Positions 6,315 to 13,444 of a stretch of DNA of 16,372 nt are shown piece after piece. The stretch is from NCBI GenBank assembly GCA_035555675.1, contig DATMGH010000128.1, forward strand, positions 1 to 16,372, given 5' to 3'. The stretch is from Solirubrobacter sp035555675. GTDB taxonomy: Bacteria; Actinomycetota; Thermoleophilia; Solirubrobacterales; Solirubrobacteraceae. How positions within the stretch are numbered: the first letter of the stretch is position 1; each line of letters starts with the position of its first letter. Under the pieces are notes generated by a model. It saw nothing but the letters and a program-made list of their open reading frames with translations. It searched no databases and had not been told where the DNA came from. The position numbers were made by a program, and so were the translations under genes.

Positions 6315-7547
6315 GTGAACGCGCTGCTCGACCTCGTCGCGCGCCAGCTCGCGGACGACCTCCGCGGAGCGCCGGCCGCCGCGCGGGCGCACTTCAGCGC
6401 CGAGGGCCGGGCCCGGCGCTGCCACACGATCGACGATCTGCGGGCGCTGGCGCGGCGGACCGTGGCGCGGCCGGTGTTCGACTACGTCGACGGCGCGGCC
6501 GGCGACGAGGTCACCTCCCGGCGCAATCGGGCGGCGTTCGCCCGCGTCGAGCTGCGCCCGCGGACGCTGGTCGACGTCTCGGACGTGACACTGGCCACGA
6601 CGGTCCTGGGGCGCGCGGTCGCGCTGCCGATCCTGGCCGCCCCGACCGGGCTGACCGGGCTCACGCATCCGGACGGCGAGGTCGCGGTCGCGCGCGCCGC
6701 CCACGCCGCCGGCTCGCTGTCCACGGTCTCGACGCTCTCCTCGTGCTCGCTCGAGGAGGTGCACGCGGCGGCGCCCGGCCGCAAGTGGTTCCAGCTCTAC
6801 GTGCTGCGCGACCGCGGGCTCACCGCCGCGCTGGTCGACCGCGCCGAGGCCGCGGGCTACGAGGCGCTGATGCTGACCGTCGACGTCCAGGTCGCGGGCG
6901 TGCGCGACCGCGACGTCCGCAACCGCTTCAGCGTGCCGCCGCGGCTGACGCTGCGGACGCTGGCGGACGGCGCGCGCCACCCGCGCTGGACGGCGGCGTT
7001 CGCCGCGCGGCCGCGGATCACGCCCGGCAACTTCGGGCTCGGCGGCGGCGCGGCCAGCCTGGCGGCGCACGTCAACCGGCAGTTCGACCCGACGCTCACG
7101 TGGGAGGACGTCGCGCGGCTGCGCGAGCGCTGGCGCGGGCCGCTGCTGATCAAGGGCATCATGCGCGCCGACGACGCGGTGCGGGCCGCCGAGCACGGCG
7201 TCGACGCCGTCGTGGTCTCCAACCACGGCGGGCGGCAGCTCGACCACGCGCAGGCGACGATCGACGCGCTGCCGGCGATCGCGGACGCCGTCGGCGACCG
7301 GGTCGAGCTCTACCTCGACAGCGGCGTGCGGCGCGGGACCGACGTCGTGAAAGCGCTCGCGCTGGGCGCGCGGGCCGTGCTCGTCGGGCGGCCGCTGATG
7401 TACGGGCTCGGCGCGGCGGGCGAGGCGGGCGTGCGGCGCGCGTTCGCGATCCTGCGCGCGGAGCTCGCCACCGCGCTGGCGCTGGCGGGCTGCCCAGGGC
7501 TGGAGGATCTCGGGCCCGGCGCGGTCACCGGGCCCGATCCCATGTGA
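6315..7547 (+). CDS. FMN-dependent alpha-hydroxy-acid dehydrogenase (L-lactate dehydrogenase/oxidase-like)
   Basis: A 410-aa protein of the LldD/glycolate-oxidase family. Visible motifs are FDYVDGAAGDEVTSRRNRAAF at the domain start, PILAAPTGLTGLTHPDGE (FMN phosphate/flavin side), WFQLYVLRDR, LMLTVDVQVAGVRDRDVRN, LLIKGIMRADDA with the flavin-contacting Lys, and the active-site VVSNHGGRQLD with catalytic H304. ALGARAVLVGRPLMYGL ends the barrel. Such enzymes oxidise L-lactate, mandelate, glycolate or related acids, passing electrons to quinone or oxygen. Exact substrate is not evident, so no gene symbol is given. The GTG start is preferred because it sits 7 nt after a -10-like element; an in-frame ATG three codons earlier (6306) lies inside that element. 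It has no neighbour typical of mycofactocin clusters. Confidence 0.9.
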   Translation: MNALLDLVARQLADDLRGAPAAARAHFSAEGRARRCHTIDDLRALARRTVARPVFDYVDGAAGDEVTSRRNRAAFARVELRPRTLVDVSDVTLATTVLGRAVALPILAAPTGLTGLTHPDGEVAVARAAHAAGSLSTVSTLSSCSLEEVHAAAPGRKWFQLYVLRDRGLTAALVDRAEAAGYEALMLTVDVQVAGVRDRDVRNRFSVPPRLTLRTLADGARHPRWTAAFAARPRITPGNFGLGGGAASLAAHVNRQFDPTLTWEDVARLRERWRGPLLIKGIMRADDAVRAAEHGVDAVVVSNHGGRQLDHAQATIDALPAIADAVGDRVELYLDSGVRRGTDVVKALALGARAVLVGRPLMYGLGAAGEAGVRRAFAILRAELATALALAGCPGLEDLGPGAVTGPDPM

Positions 7548-7550
7548 CTC

Positions 7551-7700
7551 TCAGTCGCCCCGCTGTCGGCGCGGCGGAGTGAGCGGCTTGAGCGGGGGAC
7601 GGCGTGAGGGGCGCGGGGACTCCGCGCGACGGTAGCGATCCAGCAGCCGCCGGACTTCGGCGAGCGGGGGTGCCTGTCGAGGCATCTGGGTATGGGGCAT
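7551..7700 (-). CDS. Possible tiny Arg/Pro-rich protein (49 aa)
   Basis: A short frame, too small for a typical gene call, runs from ATG to TGA and encodes MPHTQMPRQAPPLAEVRRLL followed by a basic, proline-rich tail. GGAGG lies 3 nt before the ATG, closer than ideal. Third-position GC is about 77%, lower than in neighbouring real genes. It fills most of the 241-bp gap between the hydroxy-acid dehydrogenase and the VOC gene. No homology was recognised. It could equally be chance. Confidence 0.25.
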   Translation of the reverse strand: MPHTQMPRQAPPLAEVRRLLDRYRRAESPRPSRRPPLKPLTPPRRQRGD

Positions 7701-7788
7701 CGGCCTCCGTGCTTTCGGCAGTAGTGCGCTCGGGCTTTACCCCTGACCGAGGAAGTTCGAAACGCGGTCGAGTTGGTTGACTTACGCC

Positions 7789-8241
7789 ATGCGCCTGGAC
7801 CACGGAGGACTGCTCGTTTCCGACGTCGAGCGCGCGGCGCGCTTCTACACCGACGCGCTCGGGCTCGAGCGCGTGCCGCGCCCGCCGACGTTCGACACGC
7901 CGGGCGCCTGGCTGCGCGTCGGCGACGCTCACCAGATCCACCTGATCGGGGAGACCGAGGCCGGCCGCGCACGGGCCGTGAACCCCGGCTACGACGCGGC
8001 GGAGATCGCGATCGGGTACGGCAACCACCTGGCGCTCGTGGTCGACGATCTCGACGCGGCGGTGGCCCGGCTGCAGGCGTGCGGCGTCGCGCCGGAGGGC
8101 GAGATCATCGCCCGCGGCGACGGCGTGCGGCGCACGTTCGTCACCGACCCGGACCGCAACATCATCGAGCTGATGGAGACCGGCGTGCCGGTCACGGGCG
8201 ACGAGCCGCGGCTGACCGCGCCGAGGCGGGTGGACTCGTGA
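7789..8241 (+). CDS. VOC-superfamily (glyoxalase/dioxygenase fold) protein
   Basis: A 150-aa protein with the two-module VOC fold. It begins MRLDHGGLLVSDVERAARFY, the typical first beta-alpha unit with metal-ligand H5. It continues with AWLRVGDAHQIHLIGE (H51), NHLALVVDDLDAAVARL (H80) and ends the second module with FVTDPDRNIIELME (E127). These His/Glu positions match a metal site of glyoxalase I, fosfomycin-resistance or extradiol-dioxygenase relatives. The general shape resembles glyoxalase/bleomycin-resistance family proteins, with no clear substrate. The ATG chosen matches the domain start; a TTG four codons upstream is possible. There is no clear ribosome binding site. It converges on the LapA-like gene with 11 bp between stops. 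Confidence 0.82.
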   Translation: MRLDHGGLLVSDVERAARFYTDALGLERVPRPPTFDTPGAWLRVGDAHQIHLIGETEAGRARAVNPGYDAAEIAIGYGNHLALVVDDLDAAVARLQACGVAPEGEIIARGDGVRRTFVTDPDRNIIELMETGVPVTGDEPRLTAPRRVDS

Positions 8242-8252
8242 CGTGAGGCGTC

Positions 8253-8546
8253 TCAGCGCGCGGCGCGCTTGGCCGCGCGGCGCGCTTTCACCGACCGGCG
8301 CACGAGCAGGCGGTCGAACCCCATGCCGAGCGCGAACGCGAGCAGGATCACGATGATCAGCGGCGTCGACCACGTCCCGAACAGCCAGTTGACCCGGACC
8401 GACCCGAGGTTGAGCATCGCGAACACGGTCAGCGCGACGCCGACCGCGGCCGCGCCGACGACCCGTGCGCGCTCGCGGCGCGAGACCGCGCGGCCGGGCC
8501 GCCTGGCCGCGCCCTTCGAGGGCGCCTCATCCGGAAGCTGAGCCAT
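8253..8546 (-). CDS. LapA-family (DUF1049) small membrane protein
   Basis: A 97-aa protein with a basic cytoplasmic N-terminus (RRPGRAVSRRERARVVG), a first membrane helix (AAAVGVALTVFAMLNL), the family-typical short loop with N-x-x-V/N-W (LGSVRVNWLFGTW), a second helix (TPLIIVILLAFALGMGFD) and an Arg/Lys/Ala-rich tail (RRSVKARRAAKRAAR). That arrangement is characteristic of lipopolysaccharide-assembly protein A domain proteins, which in actinobacteria are of unknown role. The ATG of MAQLPDEAPSK is chosen, although an ATG three codons earlier is possible. The start overlaps the 3' end of the SulP gene by about 20 bp, so it is the last gene of the DUF1269-SulP-LapA operon. Confidence 0.78.
   Translation of the reverse strand: MAQLPDEAPSKGAARRPGRAVSRRERARVVGAAAVGVALTVFAMLNLGSVRVNWLFGTWSTPLIIVILLAFALGMGFDRLLVRRSVKARRAAKRAAR
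8257..8279. terminator. GC hairpin at the convergent VOC/LapA junction
   Basis: CGCGCGGC pairs with GCCGCGCG across a 7-nt loop. It lies within the last codons of the LapA-like gene and just after the VOC stop. No T-tract is present. It could help end VOC transcription, but the repetitive Ala/Arg codons of the LapA tail explain the sequence equally well. Confidence 0.25.
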
Positions 8547-10071
8547 CGGCCGCATTCTCCCCGTTTTGATCGAGCAGCGCGCCCAGCCCGGCCCGCGCCA
8601 GCAGCGCCGCCGCGGCCGGCTCGACATCGACCAGCCGCAGCGGGACGCGCTGCGAGAGGTCTCTGAGCATGTCCGCCGCCTGCACGTCGAGCTCCCAGCT
8701 CGAGCCGAGGTCGACCTCGACCGGCTGCCCGTCGGCCAGCGCCACGATCCGGTCCTTGACCGCGACCGCGTTGGCGTAGAACAGCCCGCCTTCGACGCGA
8801 ACCCGCAACGGCGCCCGCGCCACCACCGTCACCGGCGGCCGGCTCAACCGCCGGATCACCAGGAACAGCGACAGCGCCGCCGCGACCAGCAGCCCGCGCA
8901 GCACGCCGAGCAGCAGGACGCCCGCGACCGCCAGCAGCGCCAGCACGATCGCGCTGCGCCGCACGCGCGCGAACCGCCGCAGCTCCCCCACCCGCAGGAA
9001 GCTCGCGACCGCCACGATCACGATCGCCGCCAGCGTCGCCTCCGGCAGGTCCCGGAACAGCGGCGCCAGGAACGCGCCGGTCAGCAGCACCAGGGCGGCG
9101 GTGATCAGCGTCGCCAGCTGCGTCCGCCCGCCCGCGTCGTCCGCCGCCGCCGTCTGGCTCGCGCCGCCGGACTGCACGAACCCGGACGAGAGCCCGGCGA
9201 CGACGTTCGAGACGCCCATCGCCGACAGGTCGCGGTTCGGGTCCACCTGGTAGCCGTGCTTGTCGGCCAGCGCGCGTGAGACGCCGACCGCCTCGGTCGA
9301 CAGGATCAGCACGCCGAACGCCGCCGGCAGCAGCGTCTGCAGCTCGGTCCCGTTCAGCGACGGCCACGCGAAGTCCGGCAGCCCGGCCGGGATCTTGCCC
9401 ACGACCGCGACCCCGTGGCCGGGAAGCCCGAGCGCGGCCGACACGACGATCGCCGCCACCAGCACGAGCAGCGTCGCCGGGATCGGCAGCCGCCTGAAGA
9501 GCACGAGCCCCGCGACGCTGGCCGCGCCCACGATCACCGTCAGCGCGTGCGCGTCCCCCAGGTGCGAGACGATGTCCCAGACGCGCGGGAAGAAGGTGCC
9601 GGAGCCGTCCTCGAGGCCCAGCGCCTTCGGCAGCTGCCCGGCCATGATCGTCAGGCCGAGCCCGAACAGCATCCCGGTCATCACCGGCGTCGAGACGAAG
9701 TCCGAGATCGCGCCCAGCCGCAGCGCGCCCCCGATCACCAGCACCACGCCCGTGACCAACGCCAGCGCGGCCGAGAGCACGGCGAACTTCGCCGCGTCGG
9801 ACCCGGCCAGCGGCCCGATCGTCGCCGCCGACAGCGCGGACGTCGCGGTCGTCGCGCTCACCACCAGCGAGCGCGACGTGCCGAGCAGCGCGTACGCGAT
9901 CAGCGCGCCCGGCGCGGCCATCAGCCCGGCCTGCGGCGGCAGCCCGGCGATCTGCGCGTACGCGACCGCCTGCGGGACCACCACGCTCCAGATCACCAGG
10001 CCGGCGACGACGTCGGCGCGCAGCCACTCACGCCGGTAGCCGGACAGCCAGGCGGGGAGGGCGCGAGCCAC
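8527..10071 (-). CDS. SulP-family inorganic anion (sulfate) transporter with C-terminal STAS domain
   Basis: A 514-aa protein. The membrane domain (about residues 10-400) opens with LRADVVAGLVIWSVVVPQAVAYAQIAGLPPQAGL, the SulP signature near TM1. It also carries LLGTSRSLVVSATTATSAL and later GVSNVVAGLSSGFVQSGGASQTA. From about residue 411 follows a STAS domain (RVEGGLFYANAVAVKDRIV...VDLGSSWELDVQAADML). SulP proteins move sulfate, bicarbonate or other anions across the cytoplasmic membrane. The GTG start is fixed by GGGAGG 6 nt upstream. It begins 20 bp after the DUF1269 gene and overlaps the LapA-like gene, so all three are one operon. The adjacent divergent arylsulfatase would release sulfate, supporting sulfate as a substrate by inference. 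Confidence 0.93.
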   Translation of the reverse strand: MARALPAWLSGYRREWLRADVVAGLVIWSVVVPQAVAYAQIAGLPPQAGLMAAPGALIAYALLGTSRSLVVSATTATSALSAATIGPLAGSDAAKFAVLSAALALVTGVVLVIGGALRLGAISDFVSTPVMTGMLFGLGLTIMAGQLPKALGLEDGSGTFFPRVWDIVSHLGDAHALTVIVGAASVAGLVLFRRLPIPATLLVLVAAIVVSAALGLPGHGVAVVGKIPAGLPDFAWPSLNGTELQTLLPAAFGVLILSTEAVGVSRALADKHGYQVDPNRDLSAMGVSNVVAGLSSGFVQSGGASQTAAADDAGGRTQLATLITAALVLLTGAFLAPLFRDLPEATLAAIVIVAVASFLRVGELRRFARVRRSAIVLALLAVAGVLLLGVLRGLLVAAALSLFLVIRRLSRPPVTVVARAPLRVRVEGGLFYANAVAVKDRIVALADGQPVEVDLGSSWELDVQAADMLRDLSQRVPLRLVDVEPAAAALLARAGLGALLDQNGENAADGSASG

Positions 10072-10091
10072 GAGCGCCCTCCCGGAAGCGA

Positions 10092-10592
10092 CTACGCCGC
10101 GCTCGCGTCGCGCGCCTCGAGCACCTTGCGCAGGCGCTCCTCGGCCTCGTTGTCGAGCGACGTCTGGATGACCTCGCCGCCGAACTTCGCGATCTCCGGC
10201 AGCACCTTGTCCGGCGTGGACTTGTGGATCAGCACGAACACGGCGGCGCCGCCCGGCTGCAGCTTGTCGCCGAGGTCCTTCATGAACTTGTCGTCGATCC
10301 CGACGTCGGTCAGCGCGCCGGTCGCGGCGCCGGTGGCCGCCCCGATCGCCATGCCGAACAGCGGCACGAAGAAGATCAGGCCGATCAACCCGCCCCAGAG
10401 CGCGCCGCCGACGGCCCCGCCCGCGACCAGCTTGTTGGACTGGTGCAGCTTGACCTTGCCGTCCGCCTCGCGGGTGACGATGACGGCGTCCTCGAGCTCG
10501 ATCGCGTGCTCGGTCTGCAGGCGGCCCAGCGTGGCGAGGACCTCCTCCGCGGTCGCCTTGTCCGGGAACGCGACTGCGACGAGATTGCTCAT
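10092..10592 (-). CDS. DUF1269-family membrane protein
   Basis: A 166-aa protein with the DUF1269 layout. The N-terminal domain is alpha/beta (NLVAVAFPDKATAEEVLATLGRLQ...LEDAVIVTREADGKVKLHQS). A central glycine-rich hydrophobic hairpin follows (AGGAVGGALWGGLIGLIFFVPLFGMAIGAATGA), and a C-terminal domain (GIDDKFMKDLGDKLQPGGAAVFVLIHKSTPDKVLPEIAKFGGEVIQTSL) completes it. Family function is not established; members are often stress- or stationary-phase-associated. AAGGAG 5 nt before the ATG fixes the start. It is the first gene of the DUF1269-SulP-LapA operon and divergent from the sulfatase, sharing a 110-bp control region with a central 19-bp palindrome. Confidence 0.9.
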   Translation of the reverse strand: MSNLVAVAFPDKATAEEVLATLGRLQTEHAIELEDAVIVTREADGKVKLHQSNKLVAGGAVGGALWGGLIGLIFFVPLFGMAIGAATGAATGALTDVGIDDKFMKDLGDKLQPGGAAVFVLIHKSTPDKVLPEIAKFGGEVIQTSLDNEAEERLRKVLEARDASAA

Positions 10593-10615
10593 CCGTACTC
10601 CTTGATCGTCGATGG

Positions 10616-10644
10616 GCCACCATCCTCGGCCATCCGAGGGTGGC
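10616..10644. repeat. Bulged inverted repeat in the DUF1269/sulfatase control region
   Basis: GCCAC-CAT-CCTCGG, then a 4-nt loop (CCAT), then CCGAGG-GTGGC: 11 pairs with a 3-nt bulge. It lies beside and partly overlaps the GGGTGG half of the 19-bp palindrome. It could be a second regulator site or a hairpin in the DUF1269 leader. Confidence 0.4.
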
Positions 10645-10656
10645 GCGACCTCACCC
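10638..10656. promoter_or_regulatory. Putative operator, site 1 (GGGTGG-N7-TCACCC)
   Basis: A 19-bp near-palindrome with arms GGGTGG and TCACCC separated by 7 bp. It lies exactly midway between the divergent DUF1269 and sulfatase starts, with 45 nt to one side and 46 nt to the other. It matches three other sites in the window, so it could control both transcription units. Confidence 0.5.
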
Positions 10657-10702
10657 GTTGCGGGCGATGCGAAACCGTACCGGGCGTAGCGACGATCACG
10701 CC

Positions 10703-13024
10703 ATGTCCAAGCCATTCAAGGGGAAGATCGCCCTTGACGTCCGCGACTCGGTCCAGGACTGGACGGCCTTCCTGGCCGACCGGGCGCCGCAGGGCTCACC
10801 GAACGTGCTCGTCGTGCTCTACGACGACACGGGCTGCGCGGCGTGGTCGCCGTACGGCGGCCGCATCCAGATGCCGACGCTGGACCGCCTGGCCGCCAAC
10901 GGCCTGACGTACAGCCAGTGGCACACGACCGCACTGTGCTCGCCGACGCGTTCCACGTTCCTGACCGGGCGCAACTGCCACCAGAACAGCTTCGCGTCGA
11001 TCTCCGAGACGGCGCTGGGCTTCCCGGGCTACAGCTCGCACATCCCGGCGGAGTGCGCGCCGATGGCGAAGGTCCTGCGGCGCGCCGGCTGGAGCACGTT
11101 CTGGGTGGGCAAGAACCACAACGTGCCGGTCGACGAGTGGACGATGGGCGCGTCGAAGGAGCGCTGGCCGCTGGCCATGGGCTACGACCGCTTCTACGGC
11201 TTCATCGGCGGCGAGACCAACAACTGGTATCCGGACCTCGCCGAGGACAACCACTACATCAGCCCGCCGTACACGCCGCAGGAGGGCTACCACCTGTCCA
11301 AGGACCTGGCCGACAAGGCGCTCGAGTTCATCCGCGACTCCAAGCAGACCGAGCCGGAGAAGCCCTGGTACCTGTGGTTCTGCCCGGGCGCCAATCATGC
11401 GCCGCACCACGCGCCGCAGGAGTTCATCGACAAGTACCAGGGTGTCTTCGACGACGGCTACGAGGCCTACCGCGACTGGGTCCTGCCGCGCATGATCGAG
11501 CGCGGCGTCCTGCCCGAGGGCACGGAGCTGTCGCCCCTGAACCCGATGGCCGAGGGCACGGTCTCCCCCGGCGACCTCGTGCGCCCGTGGGACACGCTGT
11601 CCGGCGAGGAGAAGCGCCTGTTCAGCCGCATGGCCGAGGTCTACGCCGGCTTCTCGGAGTACACCGATCACCAGGTCGGCCGGATCGTCGACTACCTCGA
11701 GGAGTCCGGCCAGCTCGAGAACACGATCGTCGTCTACGCCGCCGACAACGGGGCGTCCGGCGAAGGCAGCCCGAACGGCTCGGTCAACGAGGGCAAGTTC
11801 GCGAACGGGTTCCCGGACGACATCGAGCAGAACCTGGCGCTGATCGACCGGATCGGCACGCCGGACACCTACAACCACTATCCGACCGGCTGGGCGGTGG
11901 CGTTCTCGACGCCGTACCGGATGTTCAAGCGCTACTCCTACCAGGGCGGCATCGCCGACCCGCTGGTGATCCACTGGCCGGCGGGGATCAAGGCCCGCGG
12001 CGAGGTCCGCGACCAGTACCACCACTGCACCGACATCGTCCCGACGATCCTCGACTGCTGCGGCGTCGAGCTGCCGACCGTCTTCGACGGCGTCGAGCAG
12101 ACGCCGCTGCCGGGCGTGTCGATGCGCTACAGCTTCGACGCCGCGGACGCCCCGACGCGCAAGCGGACGCAGTACTACGAGATGCTGGGCACGCGCGGCA
12201 TCTGGCACGAGGGCTGGAAGGCGGTGGCCGAGCACGGGCCGATCCCGCTCGGCCGCGGGCACTTCGAGGACGACGTCTGGCAGCTGTTCCACACCGACGT
12301 CGACCGCTCGGAGGCGCACGACCTCGCCGGCGAGCACCCGGAGAAGCTCGAGCAGCTCAAGGCGCTGTGGCTGGAGGAGGCCAAGCAGTACAACGTGCTG
12401 CCGCTCAACGACGTCGGGGTGCTCGAGCTGATGAAGCTCGAGTTCAAGGTGCCGGTGCCGCCGAGCGGCCAGTACGTCTATTACCCCGGCACCAGCGAGA
12501 TCCCCGAGCACTCCGCCGCGAACACGCACGGCGTCTCGTTCAAGGTGCTCGCCGACGTCGAGCTGACGCCGGAGAGCGAGGGCGTGATCTGGGCCCACGG
12601 CTCGCGCTTCGGGGGCCACGCCGTGTACGTCAAGGACGGCCGGCTGCACTACACGTACAACTTCCTCGGCATCCCGCCGGAGCAGAAGCTGGTGACCGCC
12701 GCGCCGCCGCCGGGCCGCCACCTGATCGGCGTCGAGTTCGCCAAGGAGCGCGCCGGCGAGTACGGCGAGTCGCACGGCACCGCGACGCTCTACGTCGGCG
12801 AGACCGCGGCCGCGTCGGCCGCGTTCCGCACGATGACCGGGCACTTCGCGATCACCGGCGAGGGCCTGTGCATCGGCTACGACAGCGGCGACTCGGTCAG
12901 CGAGGACTACCGGCCGACGTTCGCGTTCCGCGGCGGCACGATCCACAAGGTCGTGTTCGACGTCGCCGACGACGTGTACGTGGACGTCGAGCGCCACCTC
13001 GCGGCGGCGCTGATGCGCGACTGA
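10703..13024 (+). CDS. Arylsulfatase (formylglycine-dependent, type I sulfatase)
   Basis: A 773-aa cytosolic-looking protein without a signal peptide. The N-terminal alkaline-phosphatase-like fold carries NVLVVLYDDTGCAAWSPYGG, with metal ligands D41 and D42. The sulfatase signature is LCSPTRSTFLTGR, in which C79 would be converted to formylglycine. Also present are WFCPGANHAPHHAP, the metal-binding YAADNGASGEG (D348, N349) and RYSYQGGIADPLVIHWP. From about residue 600 a beta-rich C-terminal domain follows, typical of the long actinobacterial arylsulfatases of about 770-790 aa. The reaction is hydrolysis of sulfate esters to alcohol and sulfate; the native substrate is unknown. The ATG giving MSKPFKGKIALDVRDS is the family-typical start. 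It is divergent from the SulP operon, which suggests sulfate handling. No formylglycine-generating enzyme lies in the window. Confidence 0.95.
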   Translation: MSKPFKGKIALDVRDSVQDWTAFLADRAPQGSPNVLVVLYDDTGCAAWSPYGGRIQMPTLDRLAANGLTYSQWHTTALCSPTRSTFLTGRNCHQNSFASISETALGFPGYSSHIPAECAPMAKVLRRAGWSTFWVGKNHNVPVDEWTMGASKERWPLAMGYDRFYGFIGGETNNWYPDLAEDNHYISPPYTPQEGYHLSKDLADKALEFIRDSKQTEPEKPWYLWFCPGANHAPHHAPQEFIDKYQGVFDDGYEAYRDWVLPRMIERGVLPEGTELSPLNPMAEGTVSPGDLVRPWDTLSGEEKRLFSRMAEVYAGFSEYTDHQVGRIVDYLEESGQLENTIVVYAADNGASGEGSPNGSVNEGKFANGFPDDIEQNLALIDRIGTPDTYNHYPTGWAVAFSTPYRMFKRYSYQGGIADPLVIHWPAGIKARGEVRDQYHHCTDIVPTILDCCGVELPTVFDGVEQTPLPGVSMRYSFDAADAPTRKRTQYYEMLGTRGIWHEGWKAVAEHGPIPLGRGHFEDDVWQLFHTDVDRSEAHDLAGEHPEKLEQLKALWLEEAKQYNVLPLNDVGVLELMKLEFKVPVPPSGQYVYYPGTSEIPEHSAANTHGVSFKVLADVELTPESEGVIWAHGSRFGGHAVYVKDGRLHYTYNFLGIPPEQKLVTAAPPPGRHLIGVEFAKERAGEYGESHGTATLYVGETAAASAAFRTMTGHFAITGEGLCIGYDSGDSVSEDYRPTFAFRGGTIHKVVFDVADDVYVDVERHLAAALMRD

Positions 13025-13030
13025 GGTGCC

Positions 13031-13062
13031 GCGCCGGGCGGCGGCCGACCGCCGCCCGGCGC
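13031..13062. terminator. Perfect 14-bp GC hairpin between convergent sulfatase and SHOCT genes
   Basis: GCGCCGGGCGGCGG and its exact reverse complement flank a 4-nt CCGA loop, 6 nt after the sulfatase stop and 6 nt beyond the SHOCT stop. There is no T-tract on either strand, but a very stable symmetric hairpin between converging genes fits a bidirectional terminator or 3'-end stabiliser. Confidence 0.75.
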
Positions 13063-13068
13063 TGCGGC

Positions 13069-13380
13069 TCAGCCGCCGGCCAGCACGCGCTGCTTGGCGG
13101 CCTCGAACTCCTGCTGCGTGAGCACGCCGGCGTCCAGCAGGCCCTTGAGCTTGGTCAGCTCGGCCACGACGTCCGAGCCGCCCGCTGCCGGGGCCGGGGC
13201 CGGCGGGGGCGCCTGCGCGGCTTCGAGCGCTTCGATGCGCGCGGACTGATCGGCCTCGGCGGCCTGCTCGGCGTACGCGCGCTCCTGCGCGCGGGCGCCG
13301 GCGCGGCCGGCGACGTAGGCGGTCCCGCCCACCATCGCGGCGCGAGCCAGCGGGCGGCGGGGTCGGAAGAGGAGTGGCAT
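13069..13380 (-). CDS. SHOCT-domain protein with N-terminal hydrophobic segment
   Basis: A 103-aa protein. The N-terminus (MPLLFRPRRPLARAAMVGGTAYVAGRAG) is basic, then weakly hydrophobic and Gly/Ala-rich. A short charged helix (ARAQERAYAEQAAEADQSARIEALEAAQ), probably coiled coil, and a Pro/Ala linker follow. The C-terminus is a classic SHOCT domain (DVVAELTKLKGLLDAGVLTQQEFEAAKQRVLAG). SHOCT is a short domain found at the ends of many bacterial proteins, thought to mediate oligomerisation or targeting. No Shine-Dalgarno sequence precedes the ATG. Site 2 of the 19-bp palindrome lies 23 nt upstream. The gene follows the 398-aa membrane-protein gene on the same strand but is separated from it by a hairpin, so it probably has its own promoter. 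Confidence 0.82.
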   Translation of the reverse strand: MPLLFRPRRPLARAAMVGGTAYVAGRAGARAQERAYAEQAAEADQSARIEALEAAQAPPPAPAPAAGGSDVVAELTKLKGLLDAGVLTQQEFEAAKQRVLAGG

Positions 13381-13403
13381 GGCCGGCAGTCTGCGCGCGC
13401 GCC

Positions 13404-13422
13404 GGGTGAGGGCGCCTCATGC
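13404..13422. promoter_or_regulatory. Putative operator, site 2 (GGGTGA-N7-TCATGC), upstream of the SHOCT gene
   Basis: A 19-bp imperfect palindrome 23 nt before the SHOCT ATG. On the gene's strand the promoter-proximal half is a perfect TCACCC and the distal half is GCATGA. A further GGGTGA half-site begins 24 bp away at 13428, the same 24-bp step seen between sites 3 and 4, but that copy lies in a hairpin and lacks a second arm. Confidence 0.5.
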
Positions 13423-13423
13423 G

Positions 13424-13442
13424 CGGCGGGTGAGGCCCGCCG
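13424..13442 (-). terminator. Hairpin directly after the 398-aa membrane-protein gene
   Basis: CGGCGGG pairs with CCCGCCG across a 5-nt TGAGG loop, just past the TAG stop of the membrane-protein gene. It separates that gene from the SHOCT gene on the same strand. No T-tract is present. Confidence 0.5.
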
Positions 13443-13444
13443 GC

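Noticed and set aside
5373..7247. Long minus-strand open frame (624 codons) opposite the cysteine hydrolase and hydroxy-acid dehydrogenase
   Set aside because: Composition is Arg/Asp/Gln/Val-rich with no domain, and it runs across two well-supported genes and their promoter.
6306..7547. ATG at 6306 as start of the hydroxy-acid dehydrogenase, and ATG at 6304 for the divergent membrane protein
   Set aside because: These two ATGs are one base apart on opposite strands with no ribosome binding site, and they lie within the -10-like element. The symmetric GTGs fit better, though the ATGs cannot be excluded.
6315..7547. Mycofactocin-associated dehydrogenase (MftD) as identity of the FMN enzyme
   Set aside because: No mycofactocin precursor, radical SAM or other mft-like neighbour is present. 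The general alpha-hydroxy-acid dehydrogenase call is safer.
7755..7762. GTTCGAAA resembling a tRNA T-loop
   Set aside because: The flanking 5-nt stretches do not pair, and no acceptor or anticodon stems could be built.
7777..7782. TTGACT as a -35 box for the VOC gene
   Set aside because: It lies only 6-12 nt before the ATG and is part of a possible TTG start codon; no -10 can follow.
10796..13420. Very long open frame (874 codons) antisense to the sulfatase
   Set aside because: It is Arg/Val/Asp/Ala-rich low-complexity sequence of the kind GC-rich codon bias creates opposite a real gene. The plus strand encodes a full sulfatase with all motifs.
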